Shown: in pieces, positions 14,335 to 22,501 of the stretch | Numbering within the stretch: position 1 is the first letter of the stretch | How the letters are laid out: each line of letters starts with the position of its first letter | From: an uncultured Planctomycetota bacterium | GTDB taxonomy: Bacteria > Planctomycetota > Phycisphaerae > UBA1845 > Fen-1342 | DNA: 64,000 nucleotides | Assembly (NCBI GenBank): GCA_900696535.1 | Contig: CAADGM010000016.1 | Coordinates: 1-64,000 of the forward strand | Reading direction: 5' to 3' | Position numbers and translations under genes: made by a program | The notes under the pieces: model-generated | What the model was told of the DNA's origin: nothing | Databases searched by the model: none | The model's input: only the letters and a program-made list of their open reading frames with translations

Positions 14335-15414
14335 ATGAGCACCCTCGCCACGCGTCCCTCCCTCGCCAGCGCCAACACCCCAGTGACCAAGGCCGACCTC
14401 GACTGGCAATCGCTGAGTTTCGGCTACACCAAGACCGACTACAACGTGCGCTACACGTTTCGCGAGGGCCAGTGGGACCGCGGGGTGCTCACGAGCGACG
14501 AGTACCTCCCGCTGCACATGGCGTGTACGTGCCTGCACTACGGGCAGGAGTGCTTCGAGGGGCTCAAGGCGTTCGAAAACCGGCGCGGGGAGGTGGTGGC
14601 GTTCCGCCCGTTCGAGAACGCCCGGCGAATGGTCGTTTCGTGCCGCAAGATTCTGATGCAGCCACCGCCCGAGGAGATGTTCATCGAGGCGATGGAGCGG
14701 GTGGTGACGGCGAACCTGCGGTTCGTGCCGCCCTACGGCACGGGCGCCAGCCTCTACATCCGCCCGTTCGTGATCGGGCTCGGCCCGCAGGTGGGCGTCA
14801 AGCCGGCGGCGGACTACATGTTCATCACGTTCGTGTCGCCGGTGGGGCCGTACTTCAAGACCGGGTTCGCCCCGATCGACCTGATCGTGGAGGAAGCCGT
14901 TGACCGGGCCGCGCCGCTGGGCGTGGGGGACGTGAAGGTGGGTGGGAACTACGCCGCCGGGATGCGGGCCAGCGTCAACGCGAAGAAGAAGGGCTTCGCC
15001 GACGCGTTATTCCTGGACGCGAAGCACAAGCGGTACGTGGACGAGTCGGGCCCGGCGAACTTCTTCGCCATCACGCGCGACGGGCAGTACGTCACGCCGG
15101 CCAGCGACTCGATTCTGCCCTCGATTACGAACAAGTCGATCATCACGCTGGCCGAGGAGATGGGCCTGCGCCCGACGCGCCGGCCGGTCGACGTGGAAGA
15201 GCTCGCCGACATGACCGAGGCGGGCTGCTGCGGCACGGCCGCGATCATCTCGCCGGTCGGCTCGATCACGTACCGCGATCGCAAGTTCGTGTACAGCAAG
15301 GACGGCCGGCCCGGGCCGATCTGCACCGAGCTGTACCAGCGGCTGCGGGCCATCCAGCTCGGCGATGCGCCAGACAAGTACGGCTGGATGTACCTGATCC
15401 ACCCGAAGGCGTAG
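14335..15414 (+). CDS. ilvE: Branched-chain amino acid aminotransferase
   Basis: 359 residues, fold-type IV PLP enzyme of the eukaryote-like BCAT subgroup. YGQECFEGLKAFENRRGEVVAFRP, the PLP-lysine segment GDVKVGGNYAAGMRAS and EAGCCGTAAIISPVGSI match family motifs. It interconverts Leu/Ile/Val with their 2-oxo acids using 2-oxoglutarate. GGAGG lies 8 nt before the ATG. The gene stands alone; no other ilv or leu genes are seen nearby. Confidence 0.93.
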   Translation: MSTLATRPSLASANTPVTKADLDWQSLSFGYTKTDYNVRYTFREGQWDRGVLTSDEYLPLHMACTCLHYGQECFEGLKAFENRRGEVVAFRPFENARRMVVSCRKILMQPPPEEMFIEAMERVVTANLRFVPPYGTGASLYIRPFVIGLGPQVGVKPAADYMFITFVSPVGPYFKTGFAPIDLIVEEAVDRAAPLGVGDVKVGGNYAAGMRASVNAKKKGFADALFLDAKHKRYVDESGPANFFAITRDGQYVTPASDSILPSITNKSIITLAEEMGLRPTRRPVDVEELADMTEAGCCGTAAIISPVGSITYRDRKFVYSKDGRPGPICTELYQRLRAIQLGDAPDKYGWMYLIHPKA

Positions 15415-15845
15415 CGCAACCCGGAGCGCCGAGCCGCAGCCGCGAGCGCATTGTCGCGCGCATTGGAACCGGACCACGCCCGTGCGCAAGCGGTCGTCGG
15501 TTCGGCGGGCGCTGCTCCCTTACAGTCGCCGATCAGACCGCGGGAGGCCGCCCCCCTCACGGTTGCGGGTCGTATCAACGGGTGCGCTGCCGGTGGCACT
15601 TGGGCGTGGCGGTTCGGATTGAAAGCGCGTTGGGTCGAGGCGCTTCGCGCGCTTGGGCTGCTGGCTCCGGGCGTGTCAAGTGCCGGCGCGCACCGCGTGT
15701 TCTGAAGAAGTACAAGGCCGGCCGCAGGCCGGTCCCCCACGCACGGGAGGCCGGCGTATCGAGGCCCAGCAGTCCCTTACCGCCAAGCTCGCCCCTTTCT
15801 CTCCCCCCGATCCTTGGCCCCTCCGCTCCTCGACTCCTCAACACC
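15415..15845. other. Convergent ilvE/phaB gap
   Basis: 431 nt with no supported gene. It holds one copy of the dispersed GTACAA hairpin element (15710-15739) and other short GC palindromes, and it separates two facing genes, so it probably contains terminators. The short frames through it have no family signature. Confidence 0.5.
15710..15739. repeat. Dispersed hairpin element, copy 1 (GTACAA + 8-bp stem + CCCCA)
   Basis: GTACAA is followed by stem GGCCGGCC (15716-15723), a 3-nt loop and GGCCGGTC (15727-15734), then CCCCA. A second copy with identical geometry lies at 59839-59868. Stem bases differ between copies but stay paired. Confidence 0.6.
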
Positions 15846-16592
15846 TCACCCCATATACATCCCACCATTGACGTTCAGCACCTCGCCCGTGATGTACGAG
15901 GCGCCCGGCAGCGCCAGGAAGCGGACCGCCTCGGCGACCTCCTCGGGCTTGCCGAGCCGGCCAACGGGCGTCATCTGACAGACGCTCTGAATGACGCTCT
16001 CGGGCACGCCGCTGGTCATGTCCGTCTCGACGTAGCCCGGCGCGACGCCGTTGACCGTGATGTTCTTCCGCGCGAACTCGCGCGCGAGCGTCTTGACCAG
16101 GGCGATGAGGCCACCCTTGGCGACGGCGTAGTTGCTCTGGCCGAAGTTACCCATCTGGCCGACTACGGAGGTGATGAAGATCACGCGCCCCCATCCGTAA
16201 TTGACCATGTGTTTGAGAGCCTCGTGCGTGATCATCGCCTGGCCCGTGAGGTTCACGTCGACCACTTCCCGCCACAACTCCTGCGTCATCTTGGCGAAGC
16301 TGCGATCGCGGGTGATGCCCGCATTGTTGACGAGGATGTCAATCCGGCCGAAGTCCTTGACCACGTCCTCGATCATCTGGTGGTTCTGGTCATCGTCGCC
16401 GACATTGGCCTTGTACGCCTTGGTGCGCACGCTGAGCGCGCCGACCATCCGCACAGTCTCGGCCGCCGCCTCGTCGTTGCGGAAATAGTTGACCGCGACG
16501 TCGGCGCCCTCGGCCGCCAGCGCCGTGCAGATCGCACGCCCGATGCCACGCGAGCCGCCCGTCACCAAGGCCACCTTGCCCTTGAGCTGCAT
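15846..16592 (-). CDS. phaB: Acetoacetyl-CoA reductase / 3-oxoacyl reductase (SDR)
   Basis: 248 residues, a classical short-chain dehydrogenase: cofactor motif TGGSRGIG (11-18), NNAG (89-92) and the catalytic set Ser142, Tyr155, Lys159 (SNYAVAKGG). The NNAGITRDRSFAKMT stretch resembles PhaB more than housekeeping FabG. In the PHA locus it would reduce acetoacetyl-CoA to (R)-3-hydroxybutyryl-CoA with NADPH, the monomer for PhaC. FabG remains possible since the two families overlap. GAAGGAG precedes ATG 16592, ruling out the longer in-frame form. Confidence 0.85.
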   Translation of the reverse strand: MQLKGKVALVTGGSRGIGRAICTALAAEGADVAVNYFRNDEAAAETVRMVGALSVRTKAYKANVGDDDQNHQMIEDVVKDFGRIDILVNNAGITRDRSFAKMTQELWREVVDVNLTGQAMITHEALKHMVNYGWGRVIFITSVVGQMGNFGQSNYAVAKGGLIALVKTLAREFARKNITVNGVAPGYVETDMTSGVPESVIQSVCQMTPVGRLGKPEEVAEAVRFLALPGASYITGEVLNVNGGMYMG

Positions 16593-16941
16593 CCTGCCTG
16601 ACTCCTTCCGTTCCGGCGTCACCAGGGTCGAATCGCGTGTCTCGCTCACCGCGGCGCGCGCCGCCACCGGCGCGCTGCCCGTCTCCGATCCCGAGCGTGT
16701 CATGACACTGCCTCCGCTGCCCGAAACAACTGTCCGCACGACGCGCGGCGTGGAAGTGACTCAACCGCGCTGCCACTCTAGCCCGTCAAGCCCGTGGCCT
16801 GCCCGCACCACCCGGATGTACCGTCCGGCCGCGCCGGCGGCCAAAGCCCGCGGCACGTCCACGGCGGCGCCCGGCGGTGCCGGTCACGCCCACTGAAGTG
16901 TATCCACCGCCAAACCCGATCGCCAGCCGAATCGTGATCGA
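16593..16941. other. Gap between the two reductase genes
   Basis: 349 nt on the minus-strand side between the SDR stop (16942) and the phaB start. No gene is supported. Short GC palindromes (GCCGCGCCGGCGGC around 16828-16841) are present. The gap may hold a separate promoter for phaB, but I cannot point to convincing boxes. Confidence 0.4.
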
Positions 16942-17829
16942 CTACGCGACCGGATGCCAGCCGGCGTCGGCCCAGAGCTGCCCGCTCACCGCCGAATTTC
17001 GGATCATGAACACGATCGCGTGGGCGATCTCCGCCGGGTGAATCAGCCGGCGAAGCTGCGTCTGCGGGAGAATGTTCTCGTCGATGAACCGCTCACCCAG
17101 GGCCCGGACCATCGGGGTATCCGTGTAACCCGGGTGGATGATCGCCGAGCGCACACCGTAGTAGATCGCCTCGGCCGCCAGTGTGGCCTGGGCACCCTCG
17201 AGCCCGGCCTTGGCGGTGGCGTACGAGATCTGGCCGCGGTTGCCGGCCGACGACACCGAGCCGATGAAGACGATGACGCCCTCGACCGCCTCGCGGCCGT
17301 CCCAGCGCTTCAATCCCCGCCGCGCACGGTCCCGCGCGACGCTGGCGATCGTCGAGATGGCCCAATAGATCGGGGCCACCAGGTCGATCTCCATGACCCG
17401 GCGAAACTCCTCTTCGGCGTAAATGTCGGGCTCGCCCGTGTCCTTGTTCAGCCGCACGGACAGGCGGTCGCGCGTGACCGCGGCGGCGGGCACGCAGATC
17501 GAAACGCAGCCGAAGCGGCGCTCCAGGTCGGCGAAGACCTGGGCGCGGAAAGCGGCGTCGGTGGCGTCGCCCTGGTAGGCGAGCAGCGCCTCGCGACCGA
17601 GCTTTTCGTTGACCTCGCGGCAGAACGGCCCGACCTGCGGACCGATGTCCACCACGCCGACCGCCTTGACACCCTCGCGAACGAGCTCGATGCAGGTCGC
17701 GCGGCCAATGCCGCCCGTGCCGCCCGTGACCACCGCAACGCGGTTGCTCAGGTCGAGGCGCGTATCATGCCAGTCGCCCGCGTTGCCGTTCGTACCCGCC
17801 CGACCGAGTTCACCGTGATCCGGACTCAT
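16942..17829 (-). CDS. Short-chain dehydrogenase/reductase in PHA locus
   Basis: 295 residues. An unusual 25-residue N-terminal extension precedes VAVVTGGTGGIGRA; SSAGNRGQISYATAKAG gives the catalytic Ser, Tyr and Lys, and HPGYTDTP follows. It differs from phaB by a longer loop after PAAAVTRDRLSVRLNKDTGEP. Its place directly behind phaC (76 nt) suggests a second reductase for PHA monomer supply or turnover, but the substrate cannot be read from sequence. AAGGTGG lies just before ATG 17829. Confidence 0.8.
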   Translation of the reverse strand: MSPDHGELGRAGTNGNAGDWHDTRLDLSNRVAVVTGGTGGIGRATCIELVREGVKAVGVVDIGPQVGPFCREVNEKLGREALLAYQGDATDAAFRAQVFADLERRFGCVSICVPAAAVTRDRLSVRLNKDTGEPDIYAEEEFRRVMEIDLVAPIYWAISTIASVARDRARRGLKRWDGREAVEGVIVFIGSVSSAGNRGQISYATAKAGLEGAQATLAAEAIYYGVRSAIIHPGYTDTPMVRALGERFIDENILPQTQLRRLIHPAEIAHAIVFMIRNSAVSGQLWADAGWHPVA

Positions 17830-17905
17830 CTTGTCCACCTTGCGGCCTGCGGCCGCCGGCAACCGCGAGCGCGACTCCGCGCGCCCCAGCAGGGCCAAGG
17901 GCTGC

Positions 17906-19006
17906 TCAATCGGTGAGCGGCTCGGAGCGCTCGCCCAGCCACTGTACCACGCTGGGCCACAGGTCGCGGTGCGACTTGCTGCTGACGGCCAGCCCGATGT
18001 GGCCGACCGGGAAACTGACCACCTTGCGATCCGTCGAGCTGATCACGTCGTTGAAGGGCGTGCTCTGGCCGGGCAATACCAGGTGGTCGTGCTGCGCCAC
18101 CAGGTTCAGCACTGGGCAGCGCACGTTGCGCAGGTCCACCCGCTCGTCCCCGATCGTGAGCTTGCCCTGGATCAGCAGGTTGCGCTGGAAGCAGTACTTG
18201 ACGAACTGCCGGAAGATCTCCCCCGCCACGGGAATGTTGTCGTTCAGCCACGTTTCCATGGCGAAGAAGTCCTCGAGGAACTTCTCGTTGTCGAGGTTCT
18301 CGTAGAGGTTGACCCACTTCTCGACCAGGTTGGCCACGGGGCGCAGAAGCTGGAACGAGACCTGGAGCCACTCGGCCGGGGCGTTTCCGTACACGTCCAT
18401 CATGCGGTCGATGTCGAAGTACTTCTCGTCCGACCACAGCGCCAGCAGGCTGTCCTTGGTCGACCAGTCCACCGGGGCGGCCATCAGCACCAGGTTGCGC
18501 ACCTTCTCCGGCCGCAGCGCCGTATACATGGCGCTCATCGTCCCGCCCATGCAGTAGCCGATCAGGTTCACCCGGTCCACGCCGCACCGGCGCCGCACGA
18601 CGTCGACGCAATGGTCCATGTAGCCCAGGACATAGTCTTCCAGGGCCAGGTGACGGTCGCCCGGCGTGGGCGTACCCCAGTCTACGTTGTAGCAGTCGAA
18701 GCCCGCCCCGAGGAAGTGCGCGATGACGCTCTTGCCCGTCTTCAGGTCCAGGATGTACGGACGGTTGACCAGCGCGAAGACGAGCAGCAGCGGCGTCTTG
18801 TACTTCCGTGGCGCGTCCGTTTCGTACTCGAGCAGCCGCAGACCGTCTTCGCGGTACACCGGCCGCGTGGGCGTCGCTCCGACGCGCGTGCGGCGCATGA
18901 CCTCGATGACCTTGGGCATGGCGAAGAACTTCGCGTAGAAGTCCTGCCAGGGCTGAAGATAGGTCTCCGGAGTCATCATCCAGGGCATCTGCGTCGCGGT
19001 CGACAT
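17906..19006 (-). CDS. phaC: Class III poly(R)-hydroxyalkanoate synthase, catalytic subunit PhaC
   Basis: 366 residues, the class III/IV size. An alpha/beta-hydrolase with the synthase box GYCMGG (nucleophile Cys152), Asp307 (AQHDHLV) and His336 (GHIGL); the conserved Trp lies in VDWGTPTPGD. It polymerises (R)-3-hydroxyacyl-CoA into PHA granules and normally needs PhaE. The phaE-like gene lies 65 nt upstream, then a phasin. AAGGAG sits 9 nt before ATG 19006. All catalytic residues are present, so the enzyme should be active. Confidence 0.95.
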   Translation of the reverse strand: MSTATQMPWMMTPETYLQPWQDFYAKFFAMPKVIEVMRRTRVGATPTRPVYREDGLRLLEYETDAPRKYKTPLLLVFALVNRPYILDLKTGKSVIAHFLGAGFDCYNVDWGTPTPGDRHLALEDYVLGYMDHCVDVVRRRCGVDRVNLIGYCMGGTMSAMYTALRPEKVRNLVLMAAPVDWSTKDSLLALWSDEKYFDIDRMMDVYGNAPAEWLQVSFQLLRPVANLVEKWVNLYENLDNEKFLEDFFAMETWLNDNIPVAGEIFRQFVKYCFQRNLLIQGKLTIGDERVDLRNVRCPVLNLVAQHDHLVLPGQSTPFNDVISSTDRKVVSFPVGHIGLAVSSKSHRDLWPSVVQWLGERSEPLTD

Positions 19007-19071
19007 CGCCGCCGGCTCCTTCCACACGCGCCGCGCTGGCGAGCCGCCTGGGCCCGCGACGCGGCGGGCGC

Positions 19072-19518
19072 TCAACCTTTCGAACGTGTGCGCTCGGTCT
19101 TGTCGGCCCCCCGCGGTGCGGCTTTCTCGAGCTTCTCGATTCGCTCGGCCAGGCCGTCCAGCCGCGAGAAGAGCCGATCTTCCAGGCCGCGGATCATCGC
19201 CACGAGCTGCTCCGAGTCGGCTCGCGAGGGCATCTGTGCGGCCTGGAGCCCCTTCTGGAGATACTGGTTCATGGACGCCTGCCATGCCAGGGCATTGTCC
19301 ATGGACTGTTTCATGGCCTGGAGAAACGCCTCGCTCCGCATGAACTCGTCGCAGTACTTCGACATGGCGTCAAAGAACGAACGCCGCAACTGCTCGGCCA
19401 TGTCAGCCGGCGGCGTCGCAGGCGTAATGCCCGCCGCGACCATCTTGCTGAAGAAGTCAGTCCAGAAGCTCGTGAAGGGATTCATACCTGGCATGGAGCC
19501 GAACGGGTTGCTGGCCAC
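19072..19518 (-). CDS. phaE: PhaE-like PHA synthase subunit (short)
   Basis: 148 residues from GTG 19518, which has GGAG 7 nt upstream. The N-terminus (NPFGSMPGMNPFTSFWTDFFSKM) and the central helices (EFMRSEAFLQAMKQSMDNALAWQASMNQYLQKGLQAAQMPSRADSEQL, given here only as landmarks) are followed by a C-terminal coiled coil (LEDRLFSRLDGLAERIEKLEK). Position between the phasin and phaC, and the helix plus coiled-coil design, suit PhaE. Typical PhaE is over 300 residues, so this is about half size and the call rests partly on context. Confidence 0.7.
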   Translation of the reverse strand: MASNPFGSMPGMNPFTSFWTDFFSKMVAAGITPATPPADMAEQLRRSFFDAMSKYCDEFMRSEAFLQAMKQSMDNALAWQASMNQYLQKGLQAAQMPSRADSEQLVAMIRGLEDRLFSRLDGLAERIEKLEKAAPRGADKTERTRSKG

Positions 19519-19806
19519 GGGCGATTCTCCGTTGCTGGCGATCGGGCGCGATTCTAACGCCCGCAGGCAGGGGCACAATTCGGGCGACGCCGTTCGCCTG
19601 CCCGAGCACACCGCGCGGACCGGCGAGAGGCGCGCGGGCCGCGTCGGGAGCCCGCCCACGACGCCTGCCACACCGACCGCCTCTCGCCCGCCGCGCTGGC
19701 CGAACCGCGCCCTGCCCCGCTCGCGCTGCCACACCGAAGCGAGACGCACGGGCGAGCTGCGCGTCGGTGGCACAGGCGGGTGGTGCCGGCAGCGCCGGCA
19801 ACGAAC

Positions 19807-20247
19807 TTACTTCTTGCCGGCCTCGCTGCGGTAGACCTGCGAGTAACCGTCGATCAGCTCGGCCGTCGCCTTGGCAGCCGTCGCGACCGAGTCGCGAAGC
19901 GTCTCGAACGACGTACGCCACATGGCGGCGACGCGCTCGCACGCCTCGGCCGGGTTGCTCATGCAGGTCGGATCCAGCATGTACGGCGTGAGGGACGCGT
20001 TGCGGCGCGTCTGCTCCTCGAAGAAGGCCTGGAACCGCTCGAAGTTCTTGCGGTTCAGATCGCCCATGTCCGCGATGGTCTTCTCGACCCGCGCGCGGCC
20101 TTCCTCGGCCCCCTTGGCCGCCAGGTCCGCGTAGAGCTTGGCCGTGTCCTCGTAGAACTTCATCCCGGCCTGGAAGGTCTTGGTGTAGTTGTCCGCGACC
20201 TGGCGGAACGTGTCGGCCCACACGTTGCTGAAAGTTGCCGTGCTCAT
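19807..20247 (-). CDS. Phasin-like PHA granule protein
   Basis: 146 residues, almost entirely helical and amphipathic. Landmarks are QVADNYTKTFQAGMKFYEDTAKLY and RTSFETLRDSVATAAKATAELIDGYSQVY. This is the pattern of phasin-family proteins, which coat PHA granules and control their number and size. It is first in the minus-strand PHA cluster and divergent from phaR, the usual phasin repressor. AAGGATG precedes the ATG. A 288-nt gap follows before phaE, so it may have its own terminator. Confidence 0.8.
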   Translation of the reverse strand: MSTATFSNVWADTFRQVADNYTKTFQAGMKFYEDTAKLYADLAAKGAEEGRARVEKTIADMGDLNRKNFERFQAFFEEQTRRNASLTPYMLDPTCMSNPAEACERVAAMWRTSFETLRDSVATAAKATAELIDGYSQVYRSEAGKK

Positions 20248-20435
20248 GTCGTGTCATCCTTTCTCGGGCGCGGGCCCGAAAGTGCAAGCGCTGGCTCGCT
20301 GCGTCGGCGCAGGAGCGGGACTTCGCGCAGCTCGCCGATCCTGCGACGGCCTGGCGGTTGTCCGGCACGCCGCCGAGCAACCGTTCGGCGCCTGCCGGAA
20401 ATATAGACGCGCCTGGGGCGGAGTGCAAGTGAAAA

Positions 20436-20451
20436 TTGTGCTTACGCACAA
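20436..20451. promoter_or_regulatory. Putative PhaR operator 1 (TTGTGCTTACGCACAA)
   Basis: A perfect 6+6 palindrome with a 4-nt centre, in the AT-richest stretch of the phasin/phaR gap. PhaR proteins are known to bind TGC/GCA-type sites in front of phasin and phaR genes, and this has that form. Confidence 0.5.
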
Positions 20452-20523
20452 AATATTTTGCGACACGTAAAATCATATAGAAAATGTGCTTGAGATTCAC
20501 TCACACGAGAACTACCATTCTTC

Positions 20524-20539
20524 TGTGCGTTAGTGCACA
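20524..20539. promoter_or_regulatory. Putative PhaR operator 2 (TGTGC-N6-GCACA)
   Basis: TGTGC (20524-20528) and GCACA (20535-20539) repeat the half-sites of the 20436 palindrome with a 6-nt centre, 39 nt before phaR. A third, different palindrome CCGTG-tcgat-CACGG lies at 20554-20568. Confidence 0.45.
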
Positions 20540-20577
20540 CTCCAGATTCCGACCCGTGTCGATCACGGAATTGAGCA

Positions 20578-21279
20578 ATGAACGCGACGCCCGATAACGT
20601 CCTACGCATCAAAAAGTACCCCAATCGCCGCTACTACGACAGCACGCGCGGCGAGCACGTCTCGCTCGCCGGCCTCCACGACCTCGTCTGCGCCGGTCAC
20701 GAGATCCAGGTCACGGCCTCCCAGACCGGCGAAGACATCACGCACGTCGTGCTGACGCAGATCATTCTCGACCACCACGCACCCAAGCTCGCGATCTTCC
20801 CGGCCGCAATCCTCCACCAGATCATCCGCACGCAGCAGGCGTTTCTCGGTGGCGTTATCGAGCAGTTCGTTCGCCAGTCGCTGGCCGTGCAGCAGCAGAC
20901 CCAGGAGCAGTGGTCTCGCATGTGGCAGTCGGCCCTCGGGCTGCCCCCGGCGCCGGCTGCGCCAACCGCGCCGCCGACGCCCGCCGCGGCGCCCGCATCC
21001 GCGGCCCCGCCGCCCCGGGGGGGTGCCACCCCGTTTGACTGGTCGCGGGCCTGGATCGACGCGCTCACCGCCGCGACTCGAGCCCCAGCGCAGCCCGACG
21101 CGCGCTCGGCCCGGCAGCCGCCGGACGCCCCCGCGGCGACTCCAGCGCGGGACGAAAGCGACGAACTCCGCGAACTTCGCGAGCAGCTCGCCGCGCTGAC
21201 ACGCCGACTGGAGGCGCTGGACGCGCGCGAAGCACGGGCCCACAGGGCTGGCGAAGGCGCGTCGGGTCAGACCCGATGA
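20578..21279 (+). CDS. phaR: PHA accumulation regulator PhaR
   Basis: 233 residues. The first 60 are the PHB_acc_N DNA-binding domain (LRIKKYPNRRYYDSTRGEHVSL, GHEIQVTASQTGEDITHVVLTQIILD), followed by a PHB_acc-type helix region (AAILHQIIRTQQAFLGGVIEQF). A Pro/Ala-rich linker (about 120-150) and a C-terminal coiled coil (ELRELREQLAALTRRLEAL) complete it. PhaR represses phasin and its own gene when no polymer is present and binds nascent granules. It is divergent from the phasin gene over palindromic sites that suit autoregulation. Confidence 0.9.
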   Translation: MNATPDNVLRIKKYPNRRYYDSTRGEHVSLAGLHDLVCAGHEIQVTASQTGEDITHVVLTQIILDHHAPKLAIFPAAILHQIIRTQQAFLGGVIEQFVRQSLAVQQQTQEQWSRMWQSALGLPPAPAAPTAPPTPAAAPASAAPPPRGGATPFDWSRAWIDALTAATRAPAQPDARSARQPPDAPAATPARDESDELRELREQLAALTRRLEALDAREARAHRAGEGASGQTR

Positions 21280-21428
21280 TGCGCTGAGTCGCCAGAGTGC
21301 CGGCGGGGTCGAGGCACGCATCAAGGGACTGTCGCCAGGCACGCAAGCGCCGCGCGCAGCGGGTCACTTCGCGTCCGTCGACGACCGCCGCGACAGACCC
21401 TCGGACACTCGGGTATCCTGGCGCCCCC

Positions 21429-21920
21429 ATGCACCGACCAGGCGACACGCAACCGGGCGCACTCGGCCCGGCGGACGCGCCCGAGGCAGCCGAAGCGCTC
21501 GTGGCGCACCTCTTGGACGTTGACGCCAACTGCCCTGCGTGCTCGGCGCCACTCCGGGGGCTGGCCGCACCGGCGTGCCCGACCTGTCGCCAGCCGCTCG
21601 TGCTGAGCCTTGATGACCGGCCGCCACGCTTCGGGTGGTTCCTCGTGACAGTGATGCCGGGCTGCATGACGGGTGGCGTGGCGTTCATACTCGTTCTGGT
21701 GATCTGCTGGTTCGGACTCCAGCCTCGCCCAGCGTGGCCCATGTTCGCGACCGTCATGACGCTGGCCCTCACCGATGCCATCCTCGGCAGTTGGGCCTAC
21801 GCGCATCGCGCGCGGCTCATCTGGCAGCCGCCATCGCGCCAGCGGCTGCTGGCGTTGGCCGCGTGGGGCGCCCACGTGCTCGTCGTCGTAGGGGTGAACC
21901 TCGCGGCACACTTCCTGTGA
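21429..21920 (+). CDS. Zinc-ribbon membrane protein, paralogue 1
   Basis: 163 residues. A soluble N-terminus carries a zinc ribbon (CPACSAPLRGL...CPTCRQPL), followed by three hydrophobic helices (about FLVTVMPGCMTGGVAFILVLVICWF, MFATVMTLALTDAILGSWAYA, LAAWGAHVLVVVGVNLAAHFL). A CxxC...CPxC head plus membrane tail is frequent in Planctomycetes and of unknown role. No Shine-Dalgarno; TATCCT (21414-21419) ends 9 nt before the ATG. The next gene is a diverged copy. Confidence 0.65.
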   Translation: MHRPGDTQPGALGPADAPEAAEALVAHLLDVDANCPACSAPLRGLAAPACPTCRQPLVLSLDDRPPRFGWFLVTVMPGCMTGGVAFILVLVICWFGLQPRPAWPMFATVMTLALTDAILGSWAYAHRARLIWQPPSRQRLLALAAWGAHVLVVVGVNLAAHFL

Positions 21921-21934
21921 GCCGGAGACCTCTC

Positions 21935-22441
21935 GTGCAGCCACACGCTCACACAGCGGGAGAGCAGAAGTCGACCGCGTCCGGCGCGCGGTCGCGCGCG
22001 GTCGCGGACCGCGTTGCGGCATTCCTGCATGACCGCGACGTACTCTGCCCCGCCTGCCGGTACAACTTGCGCAACCTCGCGACGGCGGCCTGCCCGGAGT
22101 GCGGGCGGATCCTCAGCCTGCATGTGAACCTGGACACGCCTCGATTCGGGGCGCTGCTCGCGACGGTCGTCCCCATGCTGGCGTACACCGGGGTCATGGG
22201 GCTGGCGGCTGGCGGGCTGGCGCTGGCGATCCTTCACGATCCGCGCACGGTGATGGAAGTGCCCGGCCACATCTGGCTGCTGCTGCTGCTGGTGCCCGTG
22301 GACACGCTGCTGGCGGGGCTCATTTACCGGCAGCGGCTCGGGTTCCTGGCACTGCACCGCGGCGCGCGGGCCGCCATCGCGCTTGCATCCTGGGCGGGTC
22401 ACCTCGCACTGACGCTGTGGACCCTGTTCGTGATTCCATGA
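21935..22441 (+). CDS. Zinc-ribbon membrane protein, paralogue 2
   Basis: 168 residues from GTG 21935 (GGAG 7 nt upstream; no in-frame ATG fits better). It holds CPACRYNLRNLATAACPECGR, then RFGALLATVVPMLAYTG and two further helices ending in TLWTLFVIP. Order, spacing and the DTPRFG/DRPPRFG junction mirror the preceding gene, so the pair arose by tandem duplication. The 14-nt gap implies one transcript. Function unknown. Confidence 0.7.
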   Translation: MQPHAHTAGEQKSTASGARSRAVADRVAAFLHDRDVLCPACRYNLRNLATAACPECGRILSLHVNLDTPRFGALLATVVPMLAYTGVMGLAAGGLALAILHDPRTVMEVPGHIWLLLLLVPVDTLLAGLIYRQRLGFLALHRGARAAIALASWAGHLALTLWTLFVIP

Positions 22442-22501
22442 GCGCGCGGGAGAACGTAGCGCGGGCCCGGCGCAGGGTCCGCTCGCCGCGCGCCGCGCCG
22501 C

